DNA of 64,000 nucleotides from Streptomyces griseosporeus (GTDB taxonomy: Bacteria > Actinomycetota > Actinomycetes > Streptomycetales > Streptomycetaceae), in assembly GCF_014656055.1 (NCBI RefSeq), contig NZ_BNBR01000004.1:124001-188000 (forward strand). The letters run 5' to 3'. Numbering within the stretch: the stretch's first letter is position 1; each line of letters starts with the position of its first letter. Of the stretch, positions 1 to 7,416 are shown one piece after another. Below the pieces are notes generated by a model. That model was not told where the DNA came from and did not search any database. It saw only the letters and a program-made list of their open reading frames with translations. Both the position numbers and the translations under genes were made by a program.

Positions 1-309
1 GCCCTTGTCGAAGACGGCGTCGATCGCGCCGGAGGCGACGACGGGCGCGAAGTTCGGGTGGAAGCCCACGCCCTCGGTGCCCGCGACGCAGTGCGCGGGC
101 CAGCTGCGCACATAGTCCGGGTTGTCGGCGAAGTGGCCGCCGGGCGCGATGTGGTGGTCACGGGTGGCCACCACATGCCGGTAGGCGGGGGTGGCCTGCC
201 CGATCAGCTCGGTGATGGCGGCGGCGACATCGGCACCCCCGGCGACCGCGAGGCTGCCTCCCTCGCAGAAGTCGTTCTGCACGTCTACGACGATCAAGGC
301 GCGGCGCAT
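1..309 (-). CDS. pncA: Nicotinamidase PncA (3' end outside window)
   Basis: This is an isochorismatase-fold amidase that turns nicotinamide into nicotinate for NAD salvage in the cytoplasm. Only the first 103 residues lie in the window; the C-terminal half, with the catalytic cysteine, is beyond base 1. It starts MRRALIVVDVQNDFCEGGSL, which holds the catalytic Asp of the family in VVDVQNDF, followed by VATRDHH and SWPAHC, typical of PncA substrate and metal sites. The ATG has AAGGA about 9 bases upstream. The next gene on the same strand, pncB, uses the nicotinate product, so the two form one salvage pair although 186 bases separate them. Confidence 0.93.
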   Translation of the reverse strand, partial: MRRALIVVDVQNDFCEGGSLAVAGGADVAAAITELIGQATPAYRHVVATRDHHIAPGGHFADNPDYVRSWPAHCVAGTEGVGFHPNFAPVVASGAIDAVFDKG

Positions 310-442
310 GGTGGGTGTCCTTCGGCAATCGCGGTCGGCAGGAAGGGTCAGCGGGCCCGGCCGGTATGAACTTCCGAGCCTAGGGAATCCCGGGGCGGTA
401 CGGGAGGGGGCATCAGGGGGCGTGAACGGGGGCGCACCCGCC

Positions 443-467
443 CACGGGCCCCTCTGACGGGCCCGTG
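443..467 (-). terminator. Hairpin after pncB
   Basis: CACGGGCCC (443-451) and GGGCCCGTG (459-467) are perfect complements around a 7-base loop, 29 bases after the pncB stop when read on the minus strand. There is no U-tract, as is common in Streptomyces terminators. Confidence 0.6.
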
Positions 468-495
468 TCCGCCCCCGATGGCTCTGTTCGGCCGC

Positions 496-1845
496 TCACT
501 GGCTACCCGAGCGCCCGTGGACGTATTCCGTCGGCAGGACGGGTTCCCCGCGCGAGAGCTGGATCGCGGACAGCGGCAGGCCGGCGCGGGCCGCCGCGTG
601 GCGCTCGCGGGCGGCGTCCAGCGGCTCACGCCCGACGATCTCGCCGCCTTTGACCAGCTCCACCAGCAGCTGCCGGTCGGCCAGCTCGCCCGGGACCGGC
701 CCGGTGCCGACGACCTCGGCCTCGGCCACGCCGTCCTCGTCCAGCCGCCGCGCGGCCCACTTGCGCCCGCCGACCGAGGTCTTCCCGCCGGAGGACTTCT
801 TCGCCACCGCCTTCAGCGGCGCCTTCGGATCGGCGCTCTCGGCACGGGCGACCAGCTTGTAGACCATCGACGCGGTGGGGTGCCCGGACCCGGTCACCAG
901 CTGGGTGCCGACGCCGTACGCGTCCACCGGCGCCGCCGCCAGCGAGGCGATGGCGTACTCGTCGAGGTCCGACGTCACGATGATCCTCGTGTCGCGCGCG
1001 CCCAGCTCGTCCAGCTGCTGCCGCACCCGGTGCGCGACCAGCAGCAGGTCGCCGGAGTCGATGCGCACGGCGCCCAGCTCGGGCCCGGCCACCTCCACCG
1101 CCGTACGGACGGCCTCGGCGACGTCGTAGGTGTCCACCAGCAGGGTCGTGCCGCGGCCCATGGACTCCACCTGGGCGCGGAAGGCGTCGCGTTCGCAGTC
1201 GTGCAGCAGGGTGAAGGCGTGCGCGGAGGTGCCCACGGTCGGGATGTTGTAGCGGAAGCCGGCCGCCAGGTCGGAGGTGGAGGCGAAGCCGCCGACGTAG
1301 GCGGCGCGCGACGCGGCCACCGCGGACAGCTCGTGAGTGCGCCGGGCGCCCATCTCGATCAGCGGCCGGTCACCGGCCGCCGAGGCCATCCGGGACGCGG
1401 CGGCCGCGATCGCCGAGTCGTGGTTGAGGATCGACAGGATCACGGTCTCCAGCAGCACGCACTCGGCGAAGGAGCCCTCCACCCTGAGGATCGGCGAGCC
1501 CGGGAAGTACACCTCGCCCTCCGGATAGCCCCAGATGTCACCCGAGAAGCGGTATCCGGCCAGCCAGTCCAGGGTGGCGTCGTCGACGATCCGCCGCTCG
1601 CGCAGGAAGCCGAGCACGCCCGCGTCGAAGCGGAAGTTCTCCACGGCGTCCAGGACGCGCCCGGTGCCCGCGACGACGCCGTAGCGCCGGCCGTTCGGCA
1701 GCCGCCGGGTGAAGACCTCGAAGACGCTGCGCCGTTCGGCCGTACCCGCCTTGAGGGCGGCCTGGAGCATCGTCAGCTCGTAGTGGTCCGTGAAGAGCGC
1801 CGTCGAGGGGACGTCCACCGGCAGCCCAAGGTCCGCAGTGTTCAT
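496..1845 (-). CDS. pncB: Nicotinate phosphoribosyltransferase PncB
   Basis: A protein of 449 residues that joins nicotinate to PRPP to make nicotinate mononucleotide, the second step of the Preiss-Handler NAD salvage route. The N-terminal ALFTDHYELTMLQAAL and the later GARRTHELSA, IDSGDLL and TSDLDEY stretches are characteristic of the enzyme and its phosphoribosyl and phosphate sites. The start at MNTADLG is chosen because the reading frame upstream of it overlaps clpS and looks non-coding. The C-terminus (residues ~395-449) is a family-typical tail. It is divergent from clpS with only 57 bases between the starts, and pncA lies downstream on the same strand. Confidence 0.95.
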   Translation of the reverse strand: MNTADLGLPVDVPSTALFTDHYELTMLQAALKAGTAERRSVFEVFTRRLPNGRRYGVVAGTGRVLDAVENFRFDAGVLGFLRERRIVDDATLDWLAGYRFSGDIWGYPEGEVYFPGSPILRVEGSFAECVLLETVILSILNHDSAIAAAASRMASAAGDRPLIEMGARRTHELSAVAASRAAYVGGFASTSDLAAGFRYNIPTVGTSAHAFTLLHDCERDAFRAQVESMGRGTTLLVDTYDVAEAVRTAVEVAGPELGAVRIDSGDLLLVAHRVRQQLDELGARDTRIIVTSDLDEYAIASLAAAPVDAYGVGTQLVTGSGHPTASMVYKLVARAESADPKAPLKAVAKKSSGGKTSVGGRKWAARRLDEDGVAEAEVVGTGPVPGELADRQLLVELVKGGEIVGREPLDAARERHAAARAGLPLSAIQLSRGEPVLPTEYVHGRSGSQ

Positions 1846-1867
1846 GGCAAGAGATGGTACCCCTATT

Positions 1868-1882
1868 TCGTCAGTGTGACGA
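1868..1882. promoter_or_regulatory. Small dyad between pncB and clpS
   Basis: TCGTCA-GTG-TGACGA is a 6-base inverted repeat in the 57-base divergent promoter region. It could be an operator for a NAD-salvage regulator, but I do not recognise the motif. Confidence 0.25.
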
Positions 1883-1902
1883 TTTCTGGGGCCCGTGGCA
1901 GC

Positions 1903-2220
1903 ATGGTCACTGTGACGGCAGCCGCACCCATCGAGATCGAGAAGACCGAGTCGGCGGAGGAGGTTTCCGCCGTACCCGAGCCCGACGTGCCCTGGGTGAC
2001 GATCGTCCACAACGATCCCGTGAACCTCATGAGCTACGTGACGTACGTCTTCCAGACGTACTTCGGCTACTCCAAGGACAAGGCCACCAAGCTCATGCTC
2101 GACGTCCACCACAAGGGCCGGGCGGTCGTCTCCAGCGGCACGCGCGAGGAGATGGAGCGCGACGTGCAGGCCATGCACGGCTACGGTCTGTGGGCCACCC
2201 TCCAGCAGGACCGGAAGTAG
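1903..2220 (+). CDS. clpS: ClpS, adaptor for the ClpAP/ClpCP protease
   Basis: A 105-residue N-end-rule adaptor that delivers substrates with destabilising N-terminal residues to the Clp AAA+ unfoldase. A flexible acidic N-terminus of ~30 residues is followed by the ClpS core: VPWVTIVHNDPVNLMSYV (the NDxxN/D hydrophobic-pocket entrance), then HHKGRAVV and a C-terminal helix ending near GLWATLQQDRK. The ATG at MVTVTAAAP gives the usual actinobacterial length. The next gene, a DUF2017 protein, starts 12 bases after the stop, so the two are co-transcribed, an arrangement widely kept in actinobacteria. Confidence 0.95.
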   Translation: MVTVTAAAPIEIEKTESAEEVSAVPEPDVPWVTIVHNDPVNLMSYVTYVFQTYFGYSKDKATKLMLDVHHKGRAVVSSGTREEMERDVQAMHGYGLWATLQQDRK

Positions 2221-2231
2221 CGATCGCCTTC

Positions 2232-2837
2232 ATGCCAGGACACTTCGAACCGCTCCGCGGCGGCGGTGCCGCCGTCGCCCTCGACGACGTCGAGATCTCC
2301 ATCATCCGCTCGCTCGCCGTGCAGCTGCTGGAACTGATCGGCCCCGGCCCCGCCGAGGACGCCCCGGACGACCCGCTCGCCGAGCTGTTCGCCGAGGGGC
2401 CCAGCGAGCCGCCCTCCGACCCGGTCCTCAGGCGCCTGTTCCCGGACGCCTACTCCGACCCGGAGCAGCAGCCCGCCACGGCCCAGGAGGCCGCGGAGCG
2501 CACGGCCCGCTCGGCCGAGTTCCGCCGCTACACCGAGAACGACCTGCGCGCCCGCAAACGCGACAGCGCCCTCGCGGTGATCCGCTCGCTGGACGCGCTC
2601 ACCCCCGTCGGCGAGGAGGGAGCGGTCCTCAAGCTGTCCTCGCAGGAGTCCCAGCAGTGGCTGGGTGCGCTCAACGACCTGCGCCTCGCGATCGGCTCCC
2701 GGCTGGACATCACCGACGAGGACGACACCGACCTGCTGTACCGGCTGCCCGACGAGGACCCGCGCAAGCCGATGGTGATGGCGTACCTGTGGCTGGGCGG
2801 CCTCCAGGAGACGCTGGTTTCCACCCTGATGCCCTGA
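2232..2837 (+). CDS. DUF2017 protein, ClpS partner
   Basis: A 201-residue protein of the actinobacterial DUF2017 family with no known activity. It starts MPGHFEPLRGGGAAVALDDV and is mostly helical, with acidic stretches in the first half and a conserved C-terminal region around QQWLGALNDLRLAIG and MVMAYLWLGGLQE. It has no signal peptide or membrane span, so it should be cytoplasmic. It lies 12 bases after clpS, and that fixed linkage suggests a role in regulated proteolysis, which is inference only. Confidence 0.85.
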   Translation: MPGHFEPLRGGGAAVALDDVEISIIRSLAVQLLELIGPGPAEDAPDDPLAELFAEGPSEPPSDPVLRRLFPDAYSDPEQQPATAQEAAERTARSAEFRRYTENDLRARKRDSALAVIRSLDALTPVGEEGAVLKLSSQESQQWLGALNDLRLAIGSRLDITDEDDTDLLYRLPDEDPRKPMVMAYLWLGGLQETLVSTLMP

Positions 2838-3182
2838 TCTGTCCGCACCGGGCGTTCGCTCAGAGGACGCTCAAATCCGGATAACGATCCCGTCACCGCG
2901 ACGGCCGGGTACGCCCGCCAGGGTGCCCTTTTGTCCGGTTTTCCCCGTGGGGTGCGTCACACGCGGCACCCCCGATCACTGTTGCGGCCGTGATAAATCT
3001 TCACGACCGCCCGACGAACACCACCCGTATGTTCGGTCGGGTGCGCCACCGAGCCGGCAACCGCCGGCCAGGCAATGAGCGGGCCCGCACAGCTCGCTCA
3101 GCTCCATCAATCCGGGGGGATCGAAACCCGATCCGAGGCCGACGAGAGGCCTGGGTCGGCATGGAGAAAGGCGCACCACACC
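2838..3182. other. 345-base intergenic region before the permease
   Basis: I see no gene here. It holds an imperfect inverted repeat at about 3010-3041, CCCGACGAACA facing TGTTCGGTCGGG (one bulged base), which could be an operator for the permease gene. The half-sites are too far apart for a standard LexA box. Confidence 0.4.
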
Positions 3183-4607
3183 ATGACCTCGAAGCAGGTC
3201 GAGCAGGGGGTCACCCCCGAGGAGGGCTACGAGCGCGGGCTCGGCAGCCGTCAGGTCCAGATGATCGCGATCGGCGGCGCCATCGGCGTCGGCCTGTTCC
3301 TGGGTGCCGGGGCGAACATCGCCAAGGCCGGACCCAGTCTGATCCTGATGTACGCCCTGGCGGGCGTGATCATCTTCTTCATCATGCGGGCGCTCGGCGA
3401 GCTCCTGCTGTACCGCCCGGTCTCCGGCTCCTTCGCCGAGTACTCGCGCGAGTTCCTCGGCCCGTTCTTCGGCTACTTCACCGGCTGGACGTACTGGCTG
3501 ATGTGGGTCGTCACCGGCATGGCCGAGCTGACGGCCGCCGCGATCTATGTCAACTACTGGTTCCCGGACGTCCCGCAGTGGGTCACGGCCCTGGTCTTCC
3601 TGGTGATCCTCTTCGGGGTCAACCTGATCTCCGTGAAGCTCTTCGGCGAGCTGGAGTTCTGGTTCTCGATGGTCAAGGTCACCGCCCTCATAGGCATGAT
3701 CGTCATCGGCCTGGGCGTGCTCACCTTCGGCTTCTCCTCCGCCGGCGACACCGCCGCGGTCTCCAACCTGTGGGCCTTCGACGGCTTCTTCCCCAAGGGC
3801 ATCGGCTCGTCCCTGATGACCCTGCAGGGCGTCATGTTCGCCTACCTCGCGGTCGAGCTGGTCGGCGTCACCGCCGGTGAGTCGGAGAACCCCGAGAAGA
3901 CCCTGCCCAAGGCGATCAACACCCTGCCCTGGCGGATCGCGCTGTTCTACGTCGGCGCCCTCACCGTCATCCTGTGCGTGGTGAAGTGGACCGAGTTCGC
4001 GCCGGGCGTCAGCCCGTTCGTCGCCGCCTTCGCGAAGATCGGCATCCCGGCGGGCGCCGGCATCGTCAACTTCGTCGTGCTCACCGCGGCCCTGTCGTCC
4101 TGCAACTCGGGCATGTACTCCACCGGCCGCATGCTGCGCAACCTCGCCTCCAGCGGCGAGGCGCCCAAGGTCTTCGAGAAGCTGTCCTCGACGAAGACGC
4201 CCGCGCTCGGCATCACCGTCTCGGTGCTCTTCATGGGCATCGGCGTCGTCCTGAACTACATCGTCCCGGAGAAGGCCTTCGGCTACGTCACCTCCGTCGC
4301 CACCGCGGCCGGCATCTGGACCTGGCTGATGATCCTCGTCAGCCACGTCCTGTACCGCCGCGCGGTCGACGCGGGCCGGCTGCCCGCCTCCTCCTTCCCG
4401 GCGCCCGGCGGCTCGGTCTGCTCCTGGATCGCCATCGTGTTCCTGCTGTTCGTCACCGGCCTCATCGCCAAGGATGCCGACTCCCGGGTCTGCCTGTACG
4501 TCATGGCGGGCTGGGCCGTCGCCCTCGGCATCGGCTGGATGGTGCTGAAGTCCCGCAACCCGGAGATCACCCAGCGCCGCGAGCCGGAGCTCGAAAAGGT
4601 CGGCTGA
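3183..4607 (+). CDS. D-serine/D-alanine/glycine-type amino acid permease
   Basis: A 474-residue APC-superfamily permease of the AAT family, close in character to CycA, which imports D-Ala, D-Ser and Gly with protons. The N-terminus has ERGLGSRQVQMIAIGGAIG followed by VGLFLGAG, the conserved first broken helix, and about 12 membrane spans follow. PVSGSFAEYSREF and the VELVGVTAGESENPEKTLP segment are family hallmarks. The start at MTSKQVEQ follows GGAGAAAGG about 10 bases upstream; an in-frame ATG at 3075 would add 36 unlikely residues. It is followed by a strong terminator, so it is a single-gene unit. Exact substrate cannot be fixed from sequence. Confidence 0.85.
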   Translation: MTSKQVEQGVTPEEGYERGLGSRQVQMIAIGGAIGVGLFLGAGANIAKAGPSLILMYALAGVIIFFIMRALGELLLYRPVSGSFAEYSREFLGPFFGYFTGWTYWLMWVVTGMAELTAAAIYVNYWFPDVPQWVTALVFLVILFGVNLISVKLFGELEFWFSMVKVTALIGMIVIGLGVLTFGFSSAGDTAAVSNLWAFDGFFPKGIGSSLMTLQGVMFAYLAVELVGVTAGESENPEKTLPKAINTLPWRIALFYVGALTVILCVVKWTEFAPGVSPFVAAFAKIGIPAGAGIVNFVVLTAALSSCNSGMYSTGRMLRNLASSGEAPKVFEKLSSTKTPALGITVSVLFMGIGVVLNYIVPEKAFGYVTSVATAAGIWTWLMILVSHVLYRRAVDAGRLPASSFPAPGGSVCSWIAIVFLLFVTGLIAKDADSRVCLYVMAGWAVALGIGWMVLKSRNPEITQRREPELEKVG

Positions 4608-4696
4608 CCAGCCGCTTCGACCACTCCAGAGGACGTCCGGCCAGACGGGGCACTCGTGGCGCCCCCTCCGGCCGCCGCTCAGGGCGTCCGGCATCC

Positions 4697-4733
4697 GGGC
4701 CGTTCCGTACCACTCCTCGGTACGGAACGGCCC
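4697..4733 (+). terminator. Strong hairpin terminator after the permease
   Basis: A perfect 15-base stem, GGGCCGTTCCGTACC pairing with GGTACGGAACGGCCC, with a 7-base loop, followed by TTCTGCTT. It ends 21 bases before mec. Confidence 0.8.
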
Positions 4734-4753
4734 TTCTGCTTATCCTGACGGAC

Positions 4754-5176
4754 ATGCTGACCATCACCCAGGCCCTCGTCGACCAGATCGTCGCCCACGC
4801 GCGCAAGGACCACCCCGACGAGGCGTGCGGCGTCGTCGCGGGCCCGGCGGGCTCGGACCGCCCCGAGCGCTTCATCCCCATGCTCAACGCGGCGATGTCG
4901 CCCACCTTCTACGAGTTCGACTCGGGCGACCTGCTCAAGCTCTACCGCGAGATGGACGACCGCGACGAGGAGCCGGTGGTCATCTACCACTCCCACACCG
5001 CCACCGAGGCCTACCCCTCGCGCACCGACATCTCCTACGCCAACGAGCCCGGCGCCCACTACGTCCTCGTCTCCACCGCCGACACCGACGGCCTCGGAGA
5101 GTTCCAGTTCCGCTCGTTCCGGATCGTGGAGGGCGAGGTGACGGAAGAGGAGGTCAGGGTCGTGGAAGCGTACTGA
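4754..5176 (+). CDS. mec: Mec, JAMM metalloprotease of the CysO cysteine pathway
   Basis: A 140-residue JAMM/MPN+ isopeptidase. In Mycobacterium tuberculosis the homologue frees cysteine from the CysO-cysteine adduct. The zinc motif is complete: E23 in DEACG and H79-x-H81-x7-S89-x2-D92 in HSHTATEAYPSRTD. No signal peptide. The gene order mec-cysO-cysM matches the mycobacterial cluster, here with a small leader peptide gene between mec and cysO. Because the CysO in this genome ends two residues past its Gly-Gly, Mec may also trim the carrier before use (inference). Confidence 0.9.
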   Translation: MLTITQALVDQIVAHARKDHPDEACGVVAGPAGSDRPERFIPMLNAAMSPTFYEFDSGDLLKLYREMDDRDEEPVVIYHSHTATEAYPSRTDISYANEPGAHYVLVSTADTDGLGEFQFRSFRIVEGEVTEEEVRVVEAY

Positions 5177-5255
5177 TTCCGGTATCCGGTCGGAAAACAT
5201 CCAGCATGCGAGATCACACTCCGGGTCCCGGGACGGGAATCGATACGATGAGCCC

Positions 5256-5351
5256 ATGGTTCTGAACGACGTGAGCGACAAGACGCCGGGCATGCTGCTC
5301 GTGGCGCGGCTGCACGTCGACCTGTGCAGGCTCGCCAGCTCCATCTGTTGA
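5256..5351 (+). CDS. Putative cysteine-sensing leader peptide upstream of cysO-cysM
   Basis: A 31-codon reading frame starting MVLNDVSDKTPGMLLVARLH and ending in CRLASSIC just before the stop, with Cys codons TGC at position 24 and TGT as the last sense codon. The internal HVDLCRLAS pattern fits the short leader peptides annotated in front of sulfur-metabolism genes in Streptomyces. In mycobacteria, Cys-coding leader ORFs act as cysteine-responsive attenuators. It lies 79 bases after mec and 112 bases before cysO, so it would govern cysO-cysM. A second possible start is the ATG at codon 13. Downstream, GCGGCGC (5382-5388) can pair with GCGCCGC (5412-5418). Confidence 0.72.
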   Translation: MVLNDVSDKTPGMLLVARLHVDLCRLASSIC

Positions 5352-5463
5352 CGCTGCCTGCCGCCGTACGGCCGTGGAGCCGCGGCGCTCACCGCACCAC
5401 CCGCTTCACCCGCGCCGCCGCGCGCCCACCGACGTCATCCACTCCCGACAGGAGCCCACAGCC

Positions 5464-5742
5464 ATGGCCATCGAGGTCCGCATCCCGACCATCCTCCGCC
5501 AGTACACCGACGGTCAGAAGGCGGTGGAGGGCAGCGGCGACACCCTCGCCGAGCTGTTCGCCGACCTCGAGAGCCGGCACGCGGGCATCCAGGCCCGCAT
5601 CGTGGACGGCGACCAGCTGCGCCGCTTCGTCAACGTCTACCTGAACGACGAGGACGTCCGCTTCCTCGACGGCATCGAGACCAAGCTGTCCGACGGCGAC
5701 AACGTCACGATCCTGCCGGCCGTGGCCGGCGGTATGGCCTGA
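5464..5742 (+). CDS. cysO: CysO, ubiquitin-like sulfur carrier
   Basis: A 92-residue MoaD/ThiS-fold protein. As a C-terminal thiocarboxylate it donates sulfur to O-phosphoserine bound to CysM. The core reads MAIEVRIPTILRQYTDGQ and later FVNVYLNDEDVRFLDG and DNVTILPAVAGG, all very close to mycobacterial CysO. The odd point is the C-terminus: GG at 89-90 is followed by Met-Ala, so the tail must be cut to expose the glycine that becomes the thiocarboxylate. AGGAG lies 9 bases before the ATG, and cysM begins 6 bases downstream. Confidence 0.92.
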   Translation: MAIEVRIPTILRQYTDGQKAVEGSGDTLAELFADLESRHAGIQARIVDGDQLRRFVNVYLNDEDVRFLDGIETKLSDGDNVTILPAVAGGMA

Positions 5743-5748
5743 TCGGCG

Positions 5749-6699
5749 ATGCGGTACGACTCCCCCCTGGCCGCGGTCGGCAACACCCCCCTGGTGCGCC
5801 TGCCGCGGCTGTCGCCGTCCGACGACGTGCGCATCTGGGCCAAGCTGGAGGACCGCAACCCCACCGGCTCCGTCAAGGACCGCCCCGCCCTGCACATGAT
5901 CGAGCAGGCGGAGAAGGACGGCCGCCTCACACCCGGCTGCACGATCCTGGAGCCCACCAGCGGCAACACCGGCATCTCGCTCGCCATGGCCGCCAAGCTC
6001 AAGGGCTACCGCATGGTGTGCGTGATGCCCGAGAACACCTCGCAGGAACGCCGTGACCTGCTCGGCATGTGGGGCGCCGAGATCATCTCCTCCCCGGCCG
6101 CGGGCGGCTCCAACACCGCCGTACGCGTCGCCAAGGAGCTGGCCGCCGAGCACCCCGACTGGGTGATGCTCTACCAGTACGGCAACCCGGACAACGCCGG
6201 CGCCCACTACGCGACGACGGGCCCCGAGATCCTCGCGGACCTCCCCTCCGTCACCCACTTCGTCGCGGGCCTCGGCACCACCGGCACCCTCATGGGCGTC
6301 GGCCGCTACCTGCGCGAGCACAAGCCCGACGTCAGGATCGTCGCCGCCGAGCCGCGCTACGACGACCTGGTGTACGGCCTGCGCAACCTCGACGAGGGCT
6401 TCGTACCCGAGCTGTACGACGCCTCCGTGCTGACGACGCGCTTCTCCGTCGGCTCCGCGGACGCCGTGACCCGCACCCGGGAACTGCTCCAGCAGGAGGG
6501 CATCTTCGCCGGCGTCTCCACGGGCGCCGCGCTGCACGCCGCGATCGGCGTCGGCAAGAAGGCGCTCAAGGCGGGGGAGAGCGCCGACATCGTCTTCGTC
6601 GTCGCCGACGGCGGCTGGAAGTACCTCTCGACCGGCGTCTACACGGCCGCGACGACCGAGGAAGCGATCGAGACGCTGCAAGGCCAGCTCTGGGCCTGA
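5749..6699 (+). CDS. cysM: CysM, CysO-dependent O-phosphoserine sulfhydrylase
   Basis: A 316-residue PLP enzyme of the cysteine synthase fold. K43 in NPTGSVKDR forms the internal aldimine; EPTSGNTGISLA binds the substrate carboxylate and GTTGTLMG the PLP phosphate. The pairing with cysO and mec, and similarity to mycobacterial CysM rather than CysK, point to O-phosphoserine plus CysO-thiocarboxylate as substrates, giving CysO-Cys for Mec to release. It starts 6 bases after cysO and ends 4 bases from the convergent PemK-like gene. Confidence 0.93.
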   Translation: MRYDSPLAAVGNTPLVRLPRLSPSDDVRIWAKLEDRNPTGSVKDRPALHMIEQAEKDGRLTPGCTILEPTSGNTGISLAMAAKLKGYRMVCVMPENTSQERRDLLGMWGAEIISSPAAGGSNTAVRVAKELAAEHPDWVMLYQYGNPDNAGAHYATTGPEILADLPSVTHFVAGLGTTGTLMGVGRYLREHKPDVRIVAAEPRYDDLVYGLRNLDEGFVPELYDASVLTTRFSVGSADAVTRTRELLQQEGIFAGVSTGAALHAAIGVGKKALKAGESADIVFVVADGGWKYLSTGVYTAATTEEAIETLQGQLWA

Positions 6700-6703
6700 G
6701 GCG

Positions 6704-7144
6704 CTATGCCAGGTGACGGACCTGGTCCCACAGGACCGGGTCCACCACTCCCACGCGGCGCCGGAAGTCACCCACCGGCACCTCGCGCAACTCGTCCGTC
6801 TGCAGGAAACTCGCCCGCCCCCGCGCGTCCCCCACCGCGCCCGGCGGCAGCGGGATCACCCCGGCCCGCTCGTGGTGGTTCTTGGTGCTGATCTTCGCGA
6901 CGACCGCGTGGCCACCCCGCACGGACAGCACCAGACACGGCCGGTCCTTCCGCCCCGGCCCGTCCTCGAAGGGCACGCCCGCCCACCAGATCTCCGCGGG
7001 CTCCGGCCGCGCGCCCGTCCCGCCACCGCGGGACCGCCGCCCGCCGCCCGGCGGCCGGGGCGCCCGCCCCCACCCGTCGACGAGCACCGCGACGAGCGCG
7101 AGCAGCACCACCGCCACGAGCGCCAGCCACCAGGACGTGTCCAT
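6704..7144 (-). CDS. Membrane-anchored PemK/MazF-like protein
   Basis: A 146-residue protein with one N-terminal membrane span (residues ~5-24, LALVAVVLLALVAVLVDG), a Pro/Arg/Gly-rich linker, then a PemK/MazF-fold domain from about residue 50: AEIWWAGVPFEDGPGRKDRP, CLVLSV and FLQTDELREVP. MazF proteins are ribonuclease toxins, but no antitoxin gene lies next to this one and it is tethered to the membrane, so a classical toxin-antitoxin role is doubtful. It stands alone, convergent with cysM. Confidence 0.75.
   Translation of the reverse strand: MDTSWWLALVAVVLLALVAVLVDGWGRAPRPPGGGRRSRGGGTGARPEPAEIWWAGVPFEDGPGRKDRPCLVLSVRGGHAVVAKISTKNHHERAGVIPLPPGAVGDARGRASFLQTDELREVPVGDFRRRVGVVDPVLWDQVRHLA
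6718..6743 (+). terminator. Hairpin terminating cysO-cysM
   Basis: GGACCTGGTCC and GGACCGGGTCC form an 11-base stem with one T-G wobble and a CACA loop, 19 bases after the cysM stop. It lies inside the 3' end of the convergent PemK-like gene. Confidence 0.5.
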
Positions 7145-7416
7145 ACCGACGACGGTACCGGCGCATCCTGCACGCCGCGCGCCCTTTCGTCACTCCGCGC
7201 AACCTGCCGCGCGCCGCAGGCGCCCCGCGTCCAGCCGAACCGGTGACAGCACAGGTGAGTTCGCCCACAACAGGCCTTGGCGGAGGAGCGACCGGAGGTT
7301 TTGCGCCTTACGCTCGACGGACCGCACGACCCCACGCCCGTCCCCGATTCCCGATATCCCGTTTCCGCAGATTTGCCCGCATTTCCCGCATTTTCCGCCA
7401 CGGAGGTTTCCGCTCC

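Noticed and set aside
478..1900. Long open frame on the plus strand opposite pncB
   Set aside because: It is the high-GC shadow of pncB. Only its last part (from 1903) is real, as clpS. Other long frames opposite known genes (for example 2976-4694 and 24534-27737) are rejected for the same reason: they are Arg/Gly/His-rich and cover well-identified genes.
3010..3041. Dyad with GAAC and GTTC half-sites as a LexA/SOS box
   Set aside because: The half-sites are 11 bases apart and a base is bulged, whereas a LexA box has a much shorter spacer. Retained only as a generic inverted repeat.
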